A program made the position numbers and the translations under genes. Below, one piece after another: positions 17,786 to 27,241 of a stretch of 64,000 nucleotides of DNA (the stretch's first letter is position 1; the number at the start of each line of letters is the position of its first letter). The notes under the pieces are model-generated. The model was given only the letters and a program-made list of their open reading frames with translations. It did not search any database and was not told the origin of the DNA. The DNA comes from Silanimonas lenta DSM 16282 (GTDB taxonomy: Bacteria > Pseudomonadota > Gammaproteobacteria > Xanthomonadales > Xanthomonadaceae): NCBI RefSeq assembly GCF_000429065.1, contig NZ_AUBD01000008.1:186001-250000 (forward strand). Reading direction: 5' to 3'.

Positions 17786-18586
17786 TCAGTCGCGGCGCTT
17801 CAGCAGCAGCTCGATGGCCTTGCCGGCGGCGGCGAAGGCGAAGCTGCCGGTGACATGGGTGGCAGCGCCTAGGCCAAGGCCGCAGTCGAGCTTGAGCGCC
17901 GCCTCGCCCTCGAGCGCCGGGCGCAGGCCGCAGACCGAACCGTCCGGCTGCGGGTAGCGCACGTTCTCCAGCGAGTAGACCGCCGGCACGCCGAAGTAGC
18001 GGTCGGGGTTGCGCGGGAAACGGAACTCGGCGCGCAGCTTCTTGCGCACCAGGGCCAGCAGGGCGTCGTGCTCGGTGCGCGAGAGGTCGCGCACCCGCAC
18101 CAGGGTAGGGTCGGTGCGCCCGCCGGCCGAGCCCACCACCACGATCGGCTGCTTGCGGCGGCGGCAGAAGGCGATGGTCTCCACCTTGGCACGGAAGCTG
18201 TCGAAGGCGTCCAGCACCAGGTCGAAGCCCGGATCGAGCAGAGCCTCGAGGTTGGACGGGGTGAGGAACTCCGGCACCACCCGCAGCCCGATCGCCGGAT
18301 TGATGCGCCTGAGGCGCTCGGCCAGCACCTCGGCCTTGTTGCGTCCGTACTCGCCCTCCAGGGCGTGGAGCTGGCGATTGGTGTTGGAGATGCAAAGATC
18401 GTCGGCGTCCACCAGGGTGAGCTGCCCCACCCCGCTGCGGGCCAGGGCCTCCACCGCCCAGGAGCCCACGCCGCCCAGGCCCACCACGGCGACGTGACAG
18501 CGGGCGAGGCGGGCGGCGGCGCCGGCGCCATAGAGGCGGTCGATGCCGGCGAAGCGGGGATCGACCGGGGTTGCGGAAGGATTCAT
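17786..18586 (-). CDS. tcdA: tRNA threonylcarbamoyladenosine dehydratase
   Basis: A 266-aa E1-like (ThiF/MoeB fold) enzyme of the TcdA/CsdL family that cyclises t6A to ct6A in tRNA using ATP. Features are the start with RFAGIDRLYG, the nucleotide-binding GLGGVGSWAVEALARSG, LVDADDLCISNTNRQ, and the conserved VGSAGGRTDPTLVRV and FGVPAVYSLENV segments. Convergent with tatD. Confidence 0.94.
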   Translation of the reverse strand: MNPSATPVDPRFAGIDRLYGAGAAARLARCHVAVVGLGGVGSWAVEALARSGVGQLTLVDADDLCISNTNRQLHALEGEYGRNKAEVLAERLRRINPAIGLRVVPEFLTPSNLEALLDPGFDLVLDAFDSFRAKVETIAFCRRRKQPIVVVGSAGGRTDPTLVRVRDLSRTEHDALLALVRKKLRAEFRFPRNPDRYFGVPAVYSLENVRYPQPDGSVCGLRPALEGEAALKLDCGLGLGAATHVTGSFAFAAAGKAIELLLKRRD

Positions 18587-18661
18587 CGCGCGGATTCTAT
18601 CGATGGTGCGTGTTCAGGAAGGAACGTTTAGGTTCGCCGCAAGCCCCACGGAGGAGAGGTC

Positions 18662-19144
18662 ATGACGACGTTCCATCCATCCACCAAGCTCGCCCTCGGC
18701 GCCGCCCTGGTGGCGGTATTCGTCTCCGCCTGCAGCACCCAGCCCACCACCCGCCGCTACGCCACCTACGAGCCGGCGCCGCAGAACTACCCCGTGCGCT
18801 GCCATGACTGCGGCACGGTGGAGAGCATCGTGCGCGTGCTCAACGGCCGTGAGAACACCCGCACCGGCGCGGTGCTGGGCGGCGTGATCGGCGGCATCGT
18901 CGGCAACCAGGTGGCCGAGGACGAGAGCCGCGGCCGTCGCAACACCGCCACCGTGGTCGGCGCCGCCGCCGGCGCCGTGGCCGGCAATGCCATCGAGAAC
19001 CGGATGAATGCCGAGACCTTCGACGTCACCATCCGCATGGACGACGGCCGGCGCCTGACCATCAACGTCACCAGCCTGCCGGCGGGCGTGGGCACTGGCG
19101 CCTACGTGCGCTGGGACGGCCGCCGCCTCGTGCCGGTGCGCTGA
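18662..19144 (+). CDS. Glycine-zipper lipoprotein
   Basis: A 160-aa lipoprotein: the signal peptide ends in the lipobox VSAC (Cys about residue 24), followed by a Thr/Pro linker, then CHDCGTVESIVRVLNG and the glycine zipper TGAVLGGVIGGIVGNQV...VVGAAAGAVAGNAIE, and a C-terminal DVTIRMDDGRRLTINV domain. This is the SlyB/17-kDa-antigen type of outer-membrane lipoprotein, though shorter than the neighbour at 15865. GGAGAGG lies 5 bases before the ATG. Confidence 0.82.
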   Translation: MTTFHPSTKLALGAALVAVFVSACSTQPTTRRYATYEPAPQNYPVRCHDCGTVESIVRVLNGRENTRTGAVLGGVIGGIVGNQVAEDESRGRRNTATVVGAAAGAVAGNAIENRMNAETFDVTIRMDDGRRLTINVTSLPAGVGTGAYVRWDGRRLVPVR

Positions 19145-19146
19145 GC

Positions 19147-19545
19147 ATGCGCGCGCTCGTGATGCTGGCGGTGGGCCTGGGCCTGGGCGCCCTGCTCACC
19201 GTGGTGGCGATGAACAGCCTGCGCAGGGGCACGGCCTATCCGAACGGCGTGATGGCGGTGATGGCCGCGCAGATGGGCCATCTCGACCGTGGCATCAAGG
19301 CCGGGGCCTGCACCGCCGAGGACCTCGGTGGCCATCTCGCCACCCTGCAGGCCCTCGGCAACGACCTCGAGCCCGCCTTCCTGCCGACCGCCGACGATGC
19401 CCAGTTCAGCCGCTTCGCCGGCGACTACCGCGCCGCGGTGGGCCGGGCCCTGGCCGAGGCCCCGCGCGACTGCGGCGAGGCCGGCGCACGGCTGAATGCC
19501 ATCAGCGCCACCTGCAAGGCCTGCCATCAGCAGTTCAAGGGCTGA
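19147..19545 (+). CDS. Cytochrome c'-like monoheme protein
   Basis: A 132-aa exported protein with an N-terminal hydrophobic helix, an all-alpha body and a single C-terminal heme site CKACHQQFKG, the position typical of cytochrome c' (RxxCxxCHxxF). The N-terminal segment lacks a clear cleavage site and may stay as an anchor. It begins 2 bp after the lipoprotein stop, so it is probably cotranscribed. It overlaps the convergent hydrolase gene by 19 bp. Confidence 0.75.
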   Translation: MRALVMLAVGLGLGALLTVVAMNSLRRGTAYPNGVMAVMAAQMGHLDRGIKAGACTAEDLGGHLATLQALGNDLEPAFLPTADDAQFSRFAGDYRAAVGRALAEAPRDCGEAGARLNAISATCKACHQQFKG

Positions 19546-20384
19546 ACCGGCGCCGCCCCCGCCGCCGGCTGGCGCTGCCACCAGTCGGCGATGGCTGCCG
19601 CAGGCGCGGCGGGCGCCCGCAGCCAGGCGAAGTGGTCGGGCGCCACGCCGAGGCTTTCGGCATCGAACCACTGGAGTGTCACCGTCCGGGCCCGGGTCTT
19701 CCCGACCAGTGCCGCCCACGAGGCCTCGGGCACCAGCCAGTCGTCGCAGAACCCGAGGCCGAGCAGCGGGGCATCGAGCCGGGCAAGCCGCGCCTCGAGG
19801 TCCTCCGGCAGGCCGCGCAGGCCGGCATAGCGGCCAGTGCGCACCGTCCGCGCCCAGTCGCGCATCAGCTGGCCTGCCTCGCGGCCGGCGAAACCGAGGC
19901 GGTCGCCGGGGTAATGGCCGAACAGCCGGGTGAGCAGGGGCAGGGCGAGCGCGAAGCCGGCCACCGCGAGCCGCTCGCTCCAGCGCGGGAAACAGCGCCA
20001 GTCCGGCACGCCGCTCGCTGCCACCACCAGCCCTGCCGCCGGGCTGCCGAGGGCCGCGGCAAGCAGCGCCATCTGCCCACCGATGCTGTGGCCGCCGAGG
20101 AGGCGCGGCAGCCCCGGTGCCCGGGCGGCCAGCGCGGCGACGCTGGCCGGAATGTCCTCCTCCAGCCACTCCCGGTAGCCCCAGTCCCGACCCCGTCCGG
20201 GGCGCTGCGGGCAATCGCCGGTGCCGCGCCATTCATGCACGGCGCACAGGACTCCATGGGCCGCCAGGGCCTCGGCCAGAGGCCGGTATTTGCGCGCTGG
20301 CACGCCCAATGCAGGCAGCCAGAGCAGGGCCGCCCGCGGCGGGGCGGCCAGTTCGACGAGAAGCGGGGGCGTGGGGCCAGGCAT
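19527..20384 (-). CDS. Alpha/beta hydrolase
   Basis: A 285-aa serine hydrolase of the alpha/beta fold. The nucleophile elbow is GGHSIGGQ, and oxyanion/lid and late motifs include GFCDDWLVPEASW (acid) and APDHFAWLR (catalytic His). Substrate unknown; the family includes predicted esterases. I chose MPGPTPPLLVEL at 20384; ATGs at 20411 and 20420 in the same frame are alternatives. Confidence 0.8.
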   Translation of the reverse strand: MPGPTPPLLVELAAPPRAALLWLPALGVPARKYRPLAEALAAHGVLCAVHEWRGTGDCPQRPGRGRDWGYREWLEEDIPASVAALAARAPGLPRLLGGHSIGGQMALLAAALGSPAAGLVVAASGVPDWRCFPRWSERLAVAGFALALPLLTRLFGHYPGDRLGFAGREAGQLMRDWARTVRTGRYAGLRGLPEDLEARLARLDAPLLGLGFCDDWLVPEASWAALVGKTRARTVTLQWFDAESLGVAPDHFAWLRAPAAPAAAIADWWQRQPAAGAAPVQPLNC

Positions 20385-20525
20385 GGCCGGAGCATCGGCG
20401 GCAGGACACATGGCTGGCAAGCTGCGACGGCCTTCACGCCGGCGTGGACGAGGCTTGACAGACCGCCCCGTACCGCAGCGGCGGAGCAGCGGCTAGGCTG
20501 TGGGATGGACTTGGGAGAGCATGCG

Positions 20526-21677
20526 ATGCGGCTGAGGCCAATCCCGGACGTACCGATCCAGGTGGGCGATGCCCTGCCCTTCACCGTGTTCGACCGCAGC
20601 GGCATGCCGCTGCTGGTGAAGGGCCATGTGATCGACAGCGAACTGATGCTGGCCCGGCTGCAGGAGCGCGGCATGGTGGAGGACGCCCCGGGCAGCCTGC
20701 GTACCGAGCCGCGCCCCGAGGACCTGCCGCCGCGTCCGGTGAAGGAACGCCCGACCGTGCGCCTGCGCGATGCCCAGGACGAGCTCACCCTGATCCACCG
20801 CGACCTGCTCGCCGGCACCGCCCGCGACACCACGGCCCGCGTCTCTGCCCTGGCCGCGCAGCTGCGCGATGCCTACGAGCAGGATCCCGACCAGGCCATG
20901 GGCCTGCTGCAGCTGGAGGCCACCGACCACCGCCTCTCGCGGCGCCTGATGCATGCCGCCGTGCTCACCCAGGTGCTGGCCCTGCCGAGCGGCCTGCCCG
21001 CCGATCACCGCCTGAGCCTGATGTGCGCGGCGCTGACCTTCGACGTGGCGCTCTCGCCGATGAGCGAGCAGCTCGCGGCCCAGACCACGCCCCTCTCGGA
21101 AGCCCAGTGGAAGCTGATCCAGGAGCACAGCCTGAGCGGCGTGGAGCTCCTGCGGCGCGCCGGGGTGGACGACCCGGTGTGGCTGGAGGCGGTGCGCGAC
21201 CACCACGAGCGCATGGATGGCACCGGCTACCCGCGCGGCCTGCGCGGCGAGGCGGTATCGGTCGAGGCGCGCATCCTCGGCATCGTCGACATCTACAGCG
21301 CGATGATCCGGCCACGCGCCTACCGTGACGCCCAGCCCTCGCGCATCGCCCTGCGCGACATCTTCCTCGAGCGCGGCCAGCGCATCGACGAGCGGCTCGC
21401 CCTCCTGTTCATCAAGGAACTCGGGGTCTATCCCCCGGGCACCATGGTGCGGCTGGCGAACGGCGAGATCGCGGTGGCGATCCGCCGCACCACCGATGGC
21501 GCCCACCCGCAGCTGCGCTGCGTGATCGGCAAGGACGGCATGCCGCTCGCCTACCCGCAGATCCGCGACAGCCGCAACCCGGAAACCGCCATCGTCGAGA
21601 TCGTCTCCGCCTCGCAGTACAAGGCCGGGCTGGGCAGCCTCAACGCCCTCTGGGCCCGCAGTCCCTCCACGCTCTGA
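20526..21677 (+). CDS. HD-GYP domain protein with degenerate HD motif
   Basis: A 383-aa protein related to HD-GYP cyclic-di-GMP phosphodiesterases. The N-terminal 70 residues form a PilZ/DUF-like input (VGDALPFTVFDRSGMPLLVKGHVI), then comes the HD-GYP region (about 125-300). The HHExxDGTGYP motif, H143, H201 and VDIYSAM are present, but the central HDIGK is replaced by FDVAL (F172-D173). The metal-binding His is thus missing and catalysis is doubtful; a binding or scaffold role is possible. The GGGAGAG ribosome site fits the ATG at 20526; an in-frame ATG at 20505 lies upstream. Confidence 0.85.
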   Translation: MRLRPIPDVPIQVGDALPFTVFDRSGMPLLVKGHVIDSELMLARLQERGMVEDAPGSLRTEPRPEDLPPRPVKERPTVRLRDAQDELTLIHRDLLAGTARDTTARVSALAAQLRDAYEQDPDQAMGLLQLEATDHRLSRRLMHAAVLTQVLALPSGLPADHRLSLMCAALTFDVALSPMSEQLAAQTTPLSEAQWKLIQEHSLSGVELLRRAGVDDPVWLEAVRDHHERMDGTGYPRGLRGEAVSVEARILGIVDIYSAMIRPRAYRDAQPSRIALRDIFLERGQRIDERLALLFIKELGVYPPGTMVRLANGEIAVAIRRTTDGAHPQLRCVIGKDGMPLAYPQIRDSRNPETAIVEIVSASQYKAGLGSLNALWARSPSTL

Positions 21678-21688
21678 AAGCCCCCGGA

Positions 21689-22189
21689 ATGGATCCCCAG
21701 CTGCTGCTCTACGCACTCGCCGGCCTGATGGTGCTGGCCGGCCTGCTCGGCACCGTGCTGCCGGTGCTGCCCGGCATCCCGCTGATGTTCGCCGGCATGC
21801 TGCTCGCCGCCTGGATTGGCGACTTCCAGCAGGTGGGCGGCTGGACCCTGGCCCTGCTCGGCCTGATGGCCCTCGTCGCCCTGGCAGTGGATTTCCTCGC
21901 CTCGGCACTCGGCGCGAAGAAGCTCGGCGCCTCATCCAAGGCCGTCTGGGGCGCGGCCATCGGCACCCTGGCCGGGCTGCCCTTCTTCCCGCTCGGCCTG
22001 ATCCTCGGCCCCTTCGCCGGCGCCGTGCTCGGCGAGATGCTGCACCGAAGGGCCTACGACCGGCAGAGCCTCGGCTCGGCGGCCCGGGTGGGCGCCGCCA
22101 CCTGGATCGGCCTTGCCGTGGGGGCGGTGTTCAAGCTCGGCATGGCCCTTGCCATGGTGGCGGTGTTCGCGCTCGATCTCTGGCTGTGA
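21689..22189 (+). CDS. DUF456 family membrane protein
   Basis: A 166-aa integral membrane protein with five hydrophobic segments and the DUF456 pattern LGTVLPVLPGIPLMFAG, followed by a Gly-rich FPLGLILGPFAGAVLGE. Function unknown for the family. Starts 11 bp after the HD-GYP gene on the same strand. Confidence 0.88.
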   Translation: MDPQLLLYALAGLMVLAGLLGTVLPVLPGIPLMFAGMLLAAWIGDFQQVGGWTLALLGLMALVALAVDFLASALGAKKLGASSKAVWGAAIGTLAGLPFFPLGLILGPFAGAVLGEMLHRRAYDRQSLGSAARVGAATWIGLAVGAVFKLGMALAMVAVFALDLWL

Positions 22190-22534
22190 GCGGGCGGCGG
22201 CCATGCTGCTGCCTTCCGCCAGCCAGGCAGGGCAGGACGCTGCGGGAAGTGCCATCCCCGCGGCTCAACGCCAGCGGCAGTTCCCCTTCCGGCAGCACCG
22301 TCTCGGCCAGCACCTCCCCCCTCCACTCGTCCCCGTCCCGGCAGGAAAGCTCGGCCCGTGCCAGCGCCCGTGCGAATGGCAATGCCGAGGCCGGCATCGA
22401 GCGGGGCGGGGCCATAACCCGATGCCGCCGGACAGCGAGAGCAGCAGGCCGATCCTGGAGGTGCGTCTCAGACGGTGAGACGGTCCCGGGCCACGCTGAC
22501 GAAGCCCGGGCCACCGCACCGAAGGATCGCCGCC
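22190..22534. other. 345-bp stretch without a convincing gene
   Basis: No confident gene. On the minus strand roughly 22270-22410 reads as plausible coding sequence (ALARAELSCRDGDEWRGEVL), but it has no clear start, family or ribosome site and runs into the DUF456 gene. It could be a decayed gene fragment or chance, as GC-rich antisense frames are often open here. Confidence 0.4.
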
Positions 22535-23215
22535 ATGACACGCGCCCACCTGCTGCTTCTGATGGCCTTCGCCCTGCTGCTGGCCGCCTGCCAGGCCGAC
22601 GGCGGAGGCGATGAGGACCCGGACGGCGGCCCCCATCTCTGGGCCTATTTCGAGGTCGACCACGGCGCCGACCGCCCGGCGTTCCGCACCGCGGTATTGC
22701 TCAGCCAGGAAGGCTGGAGCGGGGCCGAAAGCCTCGGGCCGGTCGTCGCCCTCTTCTCGGATCTCCACGCCGATGGGCAGCTGCGCATCGTCGTCGATCT
22801 GGCGGGAGCCACCTACACTGGCGACTGCCCGGCGCGAGGTTGCTTCCTGTATGTCCGCACCGAAGACGGCCCATGGCAAGCCCTGCACGCCCGCCCGATC
22901 GGAGACCCGGGGCGGCTCTACCTGAGCCTGCCGTGGACACTCCAGTCCATCCTCGAGGCGAATGATCGCCTCGAGATCGATGTGCCGATCGCCGACCTGG
23001 GACGCTGCACCTATACCTTCCATGCCGGCGGCTACCGGCACGACCTGCACACCCCGGCCGGCCCCGTGCGCCTCGACTGGAAGGGCGAGCCTTTCCCCGA
23101 GTCCCCGGACATCCCTGTTGACCTGGACGGCCCGCCCCCCGATGACCGCGAATGGCCGCGTTGCACCGGACGGCCAGACACGAACCGCCACAGCCTCATC
23201 GCTTCATCGCCATGA
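22535..23215 (+). CDS. Hypothetical lipoprotein
   Basis: A 226-aa protein with a signal peptide and lipobox LLAAC (Cys about residue 19), an acidic linker (ADGGGDEDPDGG) and a beta-rich domain with paired cysteines (GDCPARGCFLYV). I do not recognise the family. It stands alone between the DUF456 gene and another orphan, and its codon choice is somewhat less strict than that of its neighbours. The start at 22535 is the one that gives a proper lipoprotein signal. Confidence 0.65.
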   Translation: MTRAHLLLLMAFALLLAACQADGGGDEDPDGGPHLWAYFEVDHGADRPAFRTAVLLSQEGWSGAESLGPVVALFSDLHADGQLRIVVDLAGATYTGDCPARGCFLYVRTEDGPWQALHARPIGDPGRLYLSLPWTLQSILEANDRLEIDVPIADLGRCTYTFHAGGYRHDLHTPAGPVRLDWKGEPFPESPDIPVDLDGPPPDDREWPRCTGRPDTNRHSLIASSP

Positions 23216-23280
23216 GGCGGCAGAGACGCGACCGACCACCGATCGAATCCCGGATTCAAGGATCCATTGCGAGACCGAAC

Positions 23281-23631
23281 ATGAGCGACCGACGCCGACG
23301 AGGGCATCACCGGCGGCACACTTTACGGAGAGGAGGAGGCCTGGAGGAAGCACTCCGCGAGGCGATCGAGGCCCTGCGCCTGAGCGGACGCAAGCCCCCT
23401 GCCGACTGGCCCGAGGAATGGACCAGCCTGTACGACGAGCTCGCCGCGATTCCGATGGATGAATTGTTCGACCGGGTGGAAGAAGACGGCGAGATCTCCT
23501 CCGCACCCGGCCTGAGCTGGAGCGGCTCACTGATCTACGCCAGAGCCCCGAAGGTCCTCCTCGAACGCTTCAATGCCGGGGTTTTCCGCCTGATGCGGAT
23601 GGCGGAACCCGGCACACGCTCGGCGACCTGA
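23281..23631 (+). CDS. Hypothetical 116-aa protein
   Basis: Unrecognised. After a basic Arg/His-rich N-terminus (MSDRRRRGHHRRHTLRRGGG) it has a helical acidic middle (LEEALREAIEALRLSG) and a tail with PKVLLERFNAGVFRLMRMAEP. The basic-then-acidic composition suggests a soluble protein, perhaps nucleic-acid or partner binding, but this is a guess. The frame is open from 23152; the ATG at 23281 removes an odd extension overlapping the lipoprotein gene. Confidence 0.5.
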   Translation: MSDRRRRGHHRRHTLRRGGGLEEALREAIEALRLSGRKPPADWPEEWTSLYDELAAIPMDELFDRVEEDGEISSAPGLSWSGSLIYARAPKVLLERFNAGVFRLMRMAEPGTRSAT

Positions 23632-23682
23632 TCGAAACCGGCCGCCAAGAATGCCGTGGCACCGACCAGGAGGAAGCGGGAA

Positions 23683-26600
23683 TCACATATTCCTCCGGTA
23701 CTCCCCTCCCACCTCGTACAGCGCGTGGCTGATCTGTCCGAGGCTGTGGGTCTTCACCGCCTCCATCAGGGCGGCAAACAGGTTCTCGCGCCGCCGCGCG
23801 GTCTGCTGCAGGGGCTTCAAGCCCTCGCTGGCAAGCGGATTGCGGGCCGCCTGGTAGGCGCGCACGTTGGCGATCTGCTGGGCCTTCTCCTCCGGGGTGG
23901 AGCGGATCAGCTCGATGGTGGTGGTGATCTCGCCGCCGTGGTCCTTGCCGAGGAAGGTGTTCACCCCCACCAGGGGCAGGCTGCCGTCGTGCTTCTTCTG
24001 CTCGTAGTAGAGCGATTCTTCCTGGATCTTGCCGCGCTGGTACATGGTGTCCATGGCGCCGAGCACGCCGCCGCGCTCGCTCAATGCCTCGAACTCCCTG
24101 TATACGGCCTCCTCCACGAGATCGGTGAGCTGCTCGACGATGAAACTGCCCTGCCAGGGATTCTCGTTGAAGTTGAGCCCCAGTTCCTTGTTGATGATCA
24201 TCTGGATGGCCACGGCGCGGCGCACGCTTTCTTCCGTCGGCGTGGTGATGGCCTCATCGAAGGCATTGGTATGCAGGCTGTTGCAGTTGTCGAACAGCGC
24301 GTACAGGGCCTGCAGCGTGGTGCGGATGTCGTTGAACTGGATCTCCTGCGCATGCAGGGAGCGGCCGGAAGTCTGGATGTGGTACTTCAGCATCTGGCTG
24401 CGCTCGTTGGCGCCGTAGCGCTCGCGCATGGCGCGGGCCCAGATGCGGCGCGCCACGCGGCCGATCACCGTGTACTCCGGGTCCATGCCGTTGCTGAAGA
24501 AGAACGACAGGTTGGGCGCGAAATCGTCGATCTTCATCCCACGCGCGAGGTAGTACTCGACGATGGTGAAGCCATTGCTGAGCGTGAAGGCGAGCTGCGA
24601 GATCGGATTCGCCCCGGCTTCGGCGATGTGGTAGCCGGAGATGCTCACCGAGTAGAAGTTGCGCACCTTCTGCTCGACGAAGTACTGCTGGATGTCGCCC
24701 ATCATCCTGAGCGCGAACTCGGTGCTGAAGATGCAGGTGTTCTGCGCCTGGTCTTCCTTCAGGATGTCGGCCTGCACCGTGCCGCGCACGATGCTCAGGG
24801 TTTCGGCCTTGATGCGGGCGTAGGTCTCGGCATCCAGCACCTGGTCGCCGGTCACGCCGAGCAGGCCCAGGCCGAGGCCGTCGTTGCCCTCGGGCAGCAA
24901 TCCTTCATAACGCGGGCGCTCGCGCCCCGCGTAGAGCCGGGCAATGGTCTTCTCGGCCTCGGCCCAGCGCAGCGGATCGGCCTTCAGGTACTTCTCCACC
25001 TGCTGGTCGATGGCGGTGTTCATGAACATCGCGAGAATGATCGGCGCCGGGCCATTGATGGTCATGCTCACCGAGGTGCTGGGCGCGCACAGGTCGAAGC
25101 CGGAGTACAGCTTCTTCATGTCGTCCAGCGTGGCGATGGACACCCCGCTGTTGCCGATCTTGCCGTGGATGTCCGGGCGCTCGGCCGGGTCTTCGCCGTA
25201 CAGCGTCACGGAATCGAAGGCGGTGGAGAGGCGCGCGGCCGGCTGGCCGAGGCTGAGGTAATGGAAGCGGCGGTTGGTGCGTTCCGGCGTGCCCTCGCCC
25301 GCGAACATGCGGATGGGGTCTTCGCCGCTGCGACGGTAGGGATAGACGCCGCCGGTGTAGGGGTAGTGGCCGGGCAGGTTCTCCTTGGAGAGGAACACCA
25401 GCAGCTCGCCCCAGCTGCGCCATTTCGGCGCGGCAATCTTCGGGATTTTCTGGTGGCTCAGGCTTTCGCGGTAGTTCTCGACGCGGATCACCTTGTCGCG
25501 CACCCTGTATTCGTTGAACTCGTCGGTGACCGCCTTCAGCCGCTCCGGCCAGGCGCGCAGCAGGGAAAGGCTTTCGGTGCTGAGCGAGTTCAATGCGTCG
25601 TTGTAGCGCTGGCGCAGGATGGAAAGCGAGCGGTCATTCGTTTCAGTGAGCGCCTCCGAGGGATAGAGTTCCAGCGCCCTGGGCAGCTTCGGATCACTCA
25701 GCTCCTGCAGCGCCGCCCAGCAGGCCTGGGCACGCTCGGCCGCCTCGCGCTGGCGCTCGATGTCGGCATTGATGCGGCGGCCCTGTTCCGCGATCTCGGC
25801 CAGATAACGGATGCGCGCCCCGGGGATCAGCACGGTGGCGCGGGGTTCCTTGAGGCGGGTATCGATGGCCGGGGCAAAATCGCAGGCGGCGCTCACGATG
25901 GCATCGCCCAGCCTGGCCTTCAGGCGCCGGCACAGGTTGGCGAACATCCAGCTCACGCCGGGATCGTTGAACTGGCTGGCGATCGTCGGGTAGACGGGCA
26001 CTTCATCATCCGGCATCTGGAAGGCGGCGCGGTTGCGCTTCCACTGCTTGCGTACGTCGCGCAGGGCATCCTCGGCGCCGCGGCGGTCGAACTTGTTGAG
26101 GATGACGAGCTCGGCGTAATCCAGCATGTCGATCTTCTCGAGCTGGCTGGCCGCGCCGTAGTCGCTGGTCATCACATAGACCGGGAAGTCGACGAGATCG
26201 ACGATCTCGGAGTCGGACTGGCCGATGCCGGCGGTTTCCACCAGCACGAGATCGTAGCTCAGGGCCCGCAGGAAGGCGATGCAGTCCTTCAGGACGGCAT
26301 TCGTCGCCACGTGCTGGCGGCGGGTGGCCATCGAGCGCATGAACACGCGCGGACTGCGCAGCGAGTTCATGCGGATGCGGTCGCCGAGCAGCGCGCCGCC
26401 GGTGCGGCGGCGGGTGGGGTCCACCGAGACCACGGCGATGCGCATGGCCGGGAAATGCTGGAGGAAGCGGTTGATGATCTCGTCGGTGACCGAGCTCTTG
26501 CCCGCGCCGCCGGTGCCGGTGAGTCCCACCACCGGGGTCTTGCCGCCAGCCAGCTGCCACTCCTTGCGCAGGGTGGCGAGCTCGGCCTCGGGGATCACGC

Positions 26601-27135
26601 CATCCTCGATGGCCGAGAGCATGCGGCCCACGGCACTCTCGTCCTCTGCCGCCACGGCCGGGGGCCGGCGCGTCTCCTGCCGGGCCCTGCGGGTGCGGGC
26701 GATGAGATCCTCGATCATGCCGAGGAGCCCCATCTGCATGCCGTCGTTCGGGTGGTAGATGCGCTCCACCCCGTAGGCCTGCAACTCGGCGATCTCTTCG
26801 GGTGTGATGGTGCCGCCGCCACCGCCAAACACGCGGACATGGCCGGCGCCGCGCGCTTTCAGCATGTCCACCATGTACTTGAAGTACTCGATGTGGCCGC
26901 CCTGGTAGCTGGACAGGGCGATGCCGTCGGCATCCTCCTGCAGCGCGGCACGCACCACCTCCTCCACCGAACGGTTGTGCCCGAGGTGGATGACCTCGGC
27001 GCCCTGGGCCTGGATCAGCCGGCGCATCACGTTGATGGCGGCATCGTGGCCGTCGAACAGCGAGGCGGCGGTGACGAAGCGCAGCGGCGAGGCCTCGGCA
27101 GCGGCCTCGGGGAGGGAATTGGCGGGAGTGCTCAT
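23683..27135 (-). CDS. icmF: Fused isobutyryl-CoA mutase IcmF
   Basis: A 1150-aa adenosylcobalamin enzyme that interconverts isobutyryl-CoA and n-butyryl-CoA, with its G-protein chaperone built in. Order of domains: B12-binding (about 18-150, with [10 protein letters not shown] holding the cobalt-ligand His30 and LGHNRS), MeaI-type GTPase (about 195-420, P-loop GTGGAGKSS), linker, and the mutase barrel (about 560-1130, [33 protein letters not shown]). The MFAG in place of the TIRQYAG of methylmalonyl-CoA mutase marks IcmF. It would link valine-derived isobutyryl-CoA to beta-oxidation. Candidate -10 at 27169-27174. Confidence 0.95.
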   Translation of the reverse strand: MSTPANSLPEAAAEASPLRFVTAASLFDGHDAAINVMRRLIQAQGAEVIHLGHNRSVEEVVRAALQEDADGIALSSYQGGHIEYFKYMVDMLKARGAGHVRVFGGGGGTITPEEIAELQAYGVERIYHPNDGMQMGLLGMIEDLIARTRRARQETRRPPAVAAEDESAVGRMLSAIEDGVIPEAELATLRKEWQLAGGKTPVVGLTGTGGAGKSSVTDEIINRFLQHFPAMRIAVVSVDPTRRRTGGALLGDRIRMNSLRSPRVFMRSMATRRQHVATNAVLKDCIAFLRALSYDLVLVETAGIGQSDSEIVDLVDFPVYVMTSDYGAASQLEKIDMLDYAELVILNKFDRRGAEDALRDVRKQWKRNRAAFQMPDDEVPVYPTIASQFNDPGVSWMFANLCRRLKARLGDAIVSAACDFAPAIDTRLKEPRATVLIPGARIRYLAEIAEQGRRINADIERQREAAERAQACWAALQELSDPKLPRALELYPSEALTETNDRSLSILRQRYNDALNSLSTESLSLLRAWPERLKAVTDEFNEYRVRDKVIRVENYRESLSHQKIPKIAAPKWRSWGELLVFLSKENLPGHYPYTGGVYPYRRSGEDPIRMFAGEGTPERTNRRFHYLSLGQPAARLSTAFDSVTLYGEDPAERPDIHGKIGNSGVSIATLDDMKKLYSGFDLCAPSTSVSMTINGPAPIILAMFMNTAIDQQVEKYLKADPLRWAEAEKTIARLYAGRERPRYEGLLPEGNDGLGLGLLGVTGDQVLDAETYARIKAETLSIVRGTVQADILKEDQAQNTCIFSTEFALRMMGDIQQYFVEQKVRNFYSVSISGYHIAEAGANPISQLAFTLSNGFTIVEYYLARGMKIDDFAPNLSFFFSNGMDPEYTVIGRVARRIWARAMRERYGANERSQMLKYHIQTSGRSLHAQEIQFNDIRTTLQALYALFDNCNSLHTNAFDEAITTPTEESVRRAVAIQMIINKELGLNFNENPWQGSFIVEQLTDLVEEAVYREFEALSERGGVLGAMDTMYQRGKIQEESLYYEQKKHDGSLPLVGVNTFLGKDHGGEITTTIELIRSTPEEKAQQIANVRAYQAARNPLASEGLKPLQQTARRRENLFAALMEAVKTHSLGQISHALYEVGGEYRRNM

Positions 27136-27168
27136 GGCGCCCTCGGTCCGGTTTCGAGTGAATGCTCG

Positions 27169-27174
27169 ATTGTA
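27169..27174 (-). promoter_or_regulatory. Candidate -10 element of icmF
   Basis: TACAAT on the minus strand, 34 bp before the icmF ATG, in the 106-bp divergent gap to the 2OG-oxygenase gene. No clear -35 is visible. Confidence 0.4.
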
Positions 27175-27241
27175 CGGGCTTGGGCCCGCCGGCGCGGAGA
27201 CAGGCATTGGCGCCCGCCACGCCCCCGGGCACACTGGGAAG

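Noticed and set aside
20455-20460. Perfect TTGACA upstream of the HD-GYP gene
   Set aside because: Spacing of 33 bp to TAGGCT at 20494 is too long for a sigma-70 promoter.
22265-23191. Long minus-strand frame opposite the orphan lipoprotein gene
   Set aside because: The plus strand has a clear lipoprotein signal and start; the minus frame has no signal, motif or start. Only its last part (22270-22410) is kept as a possible remnant.
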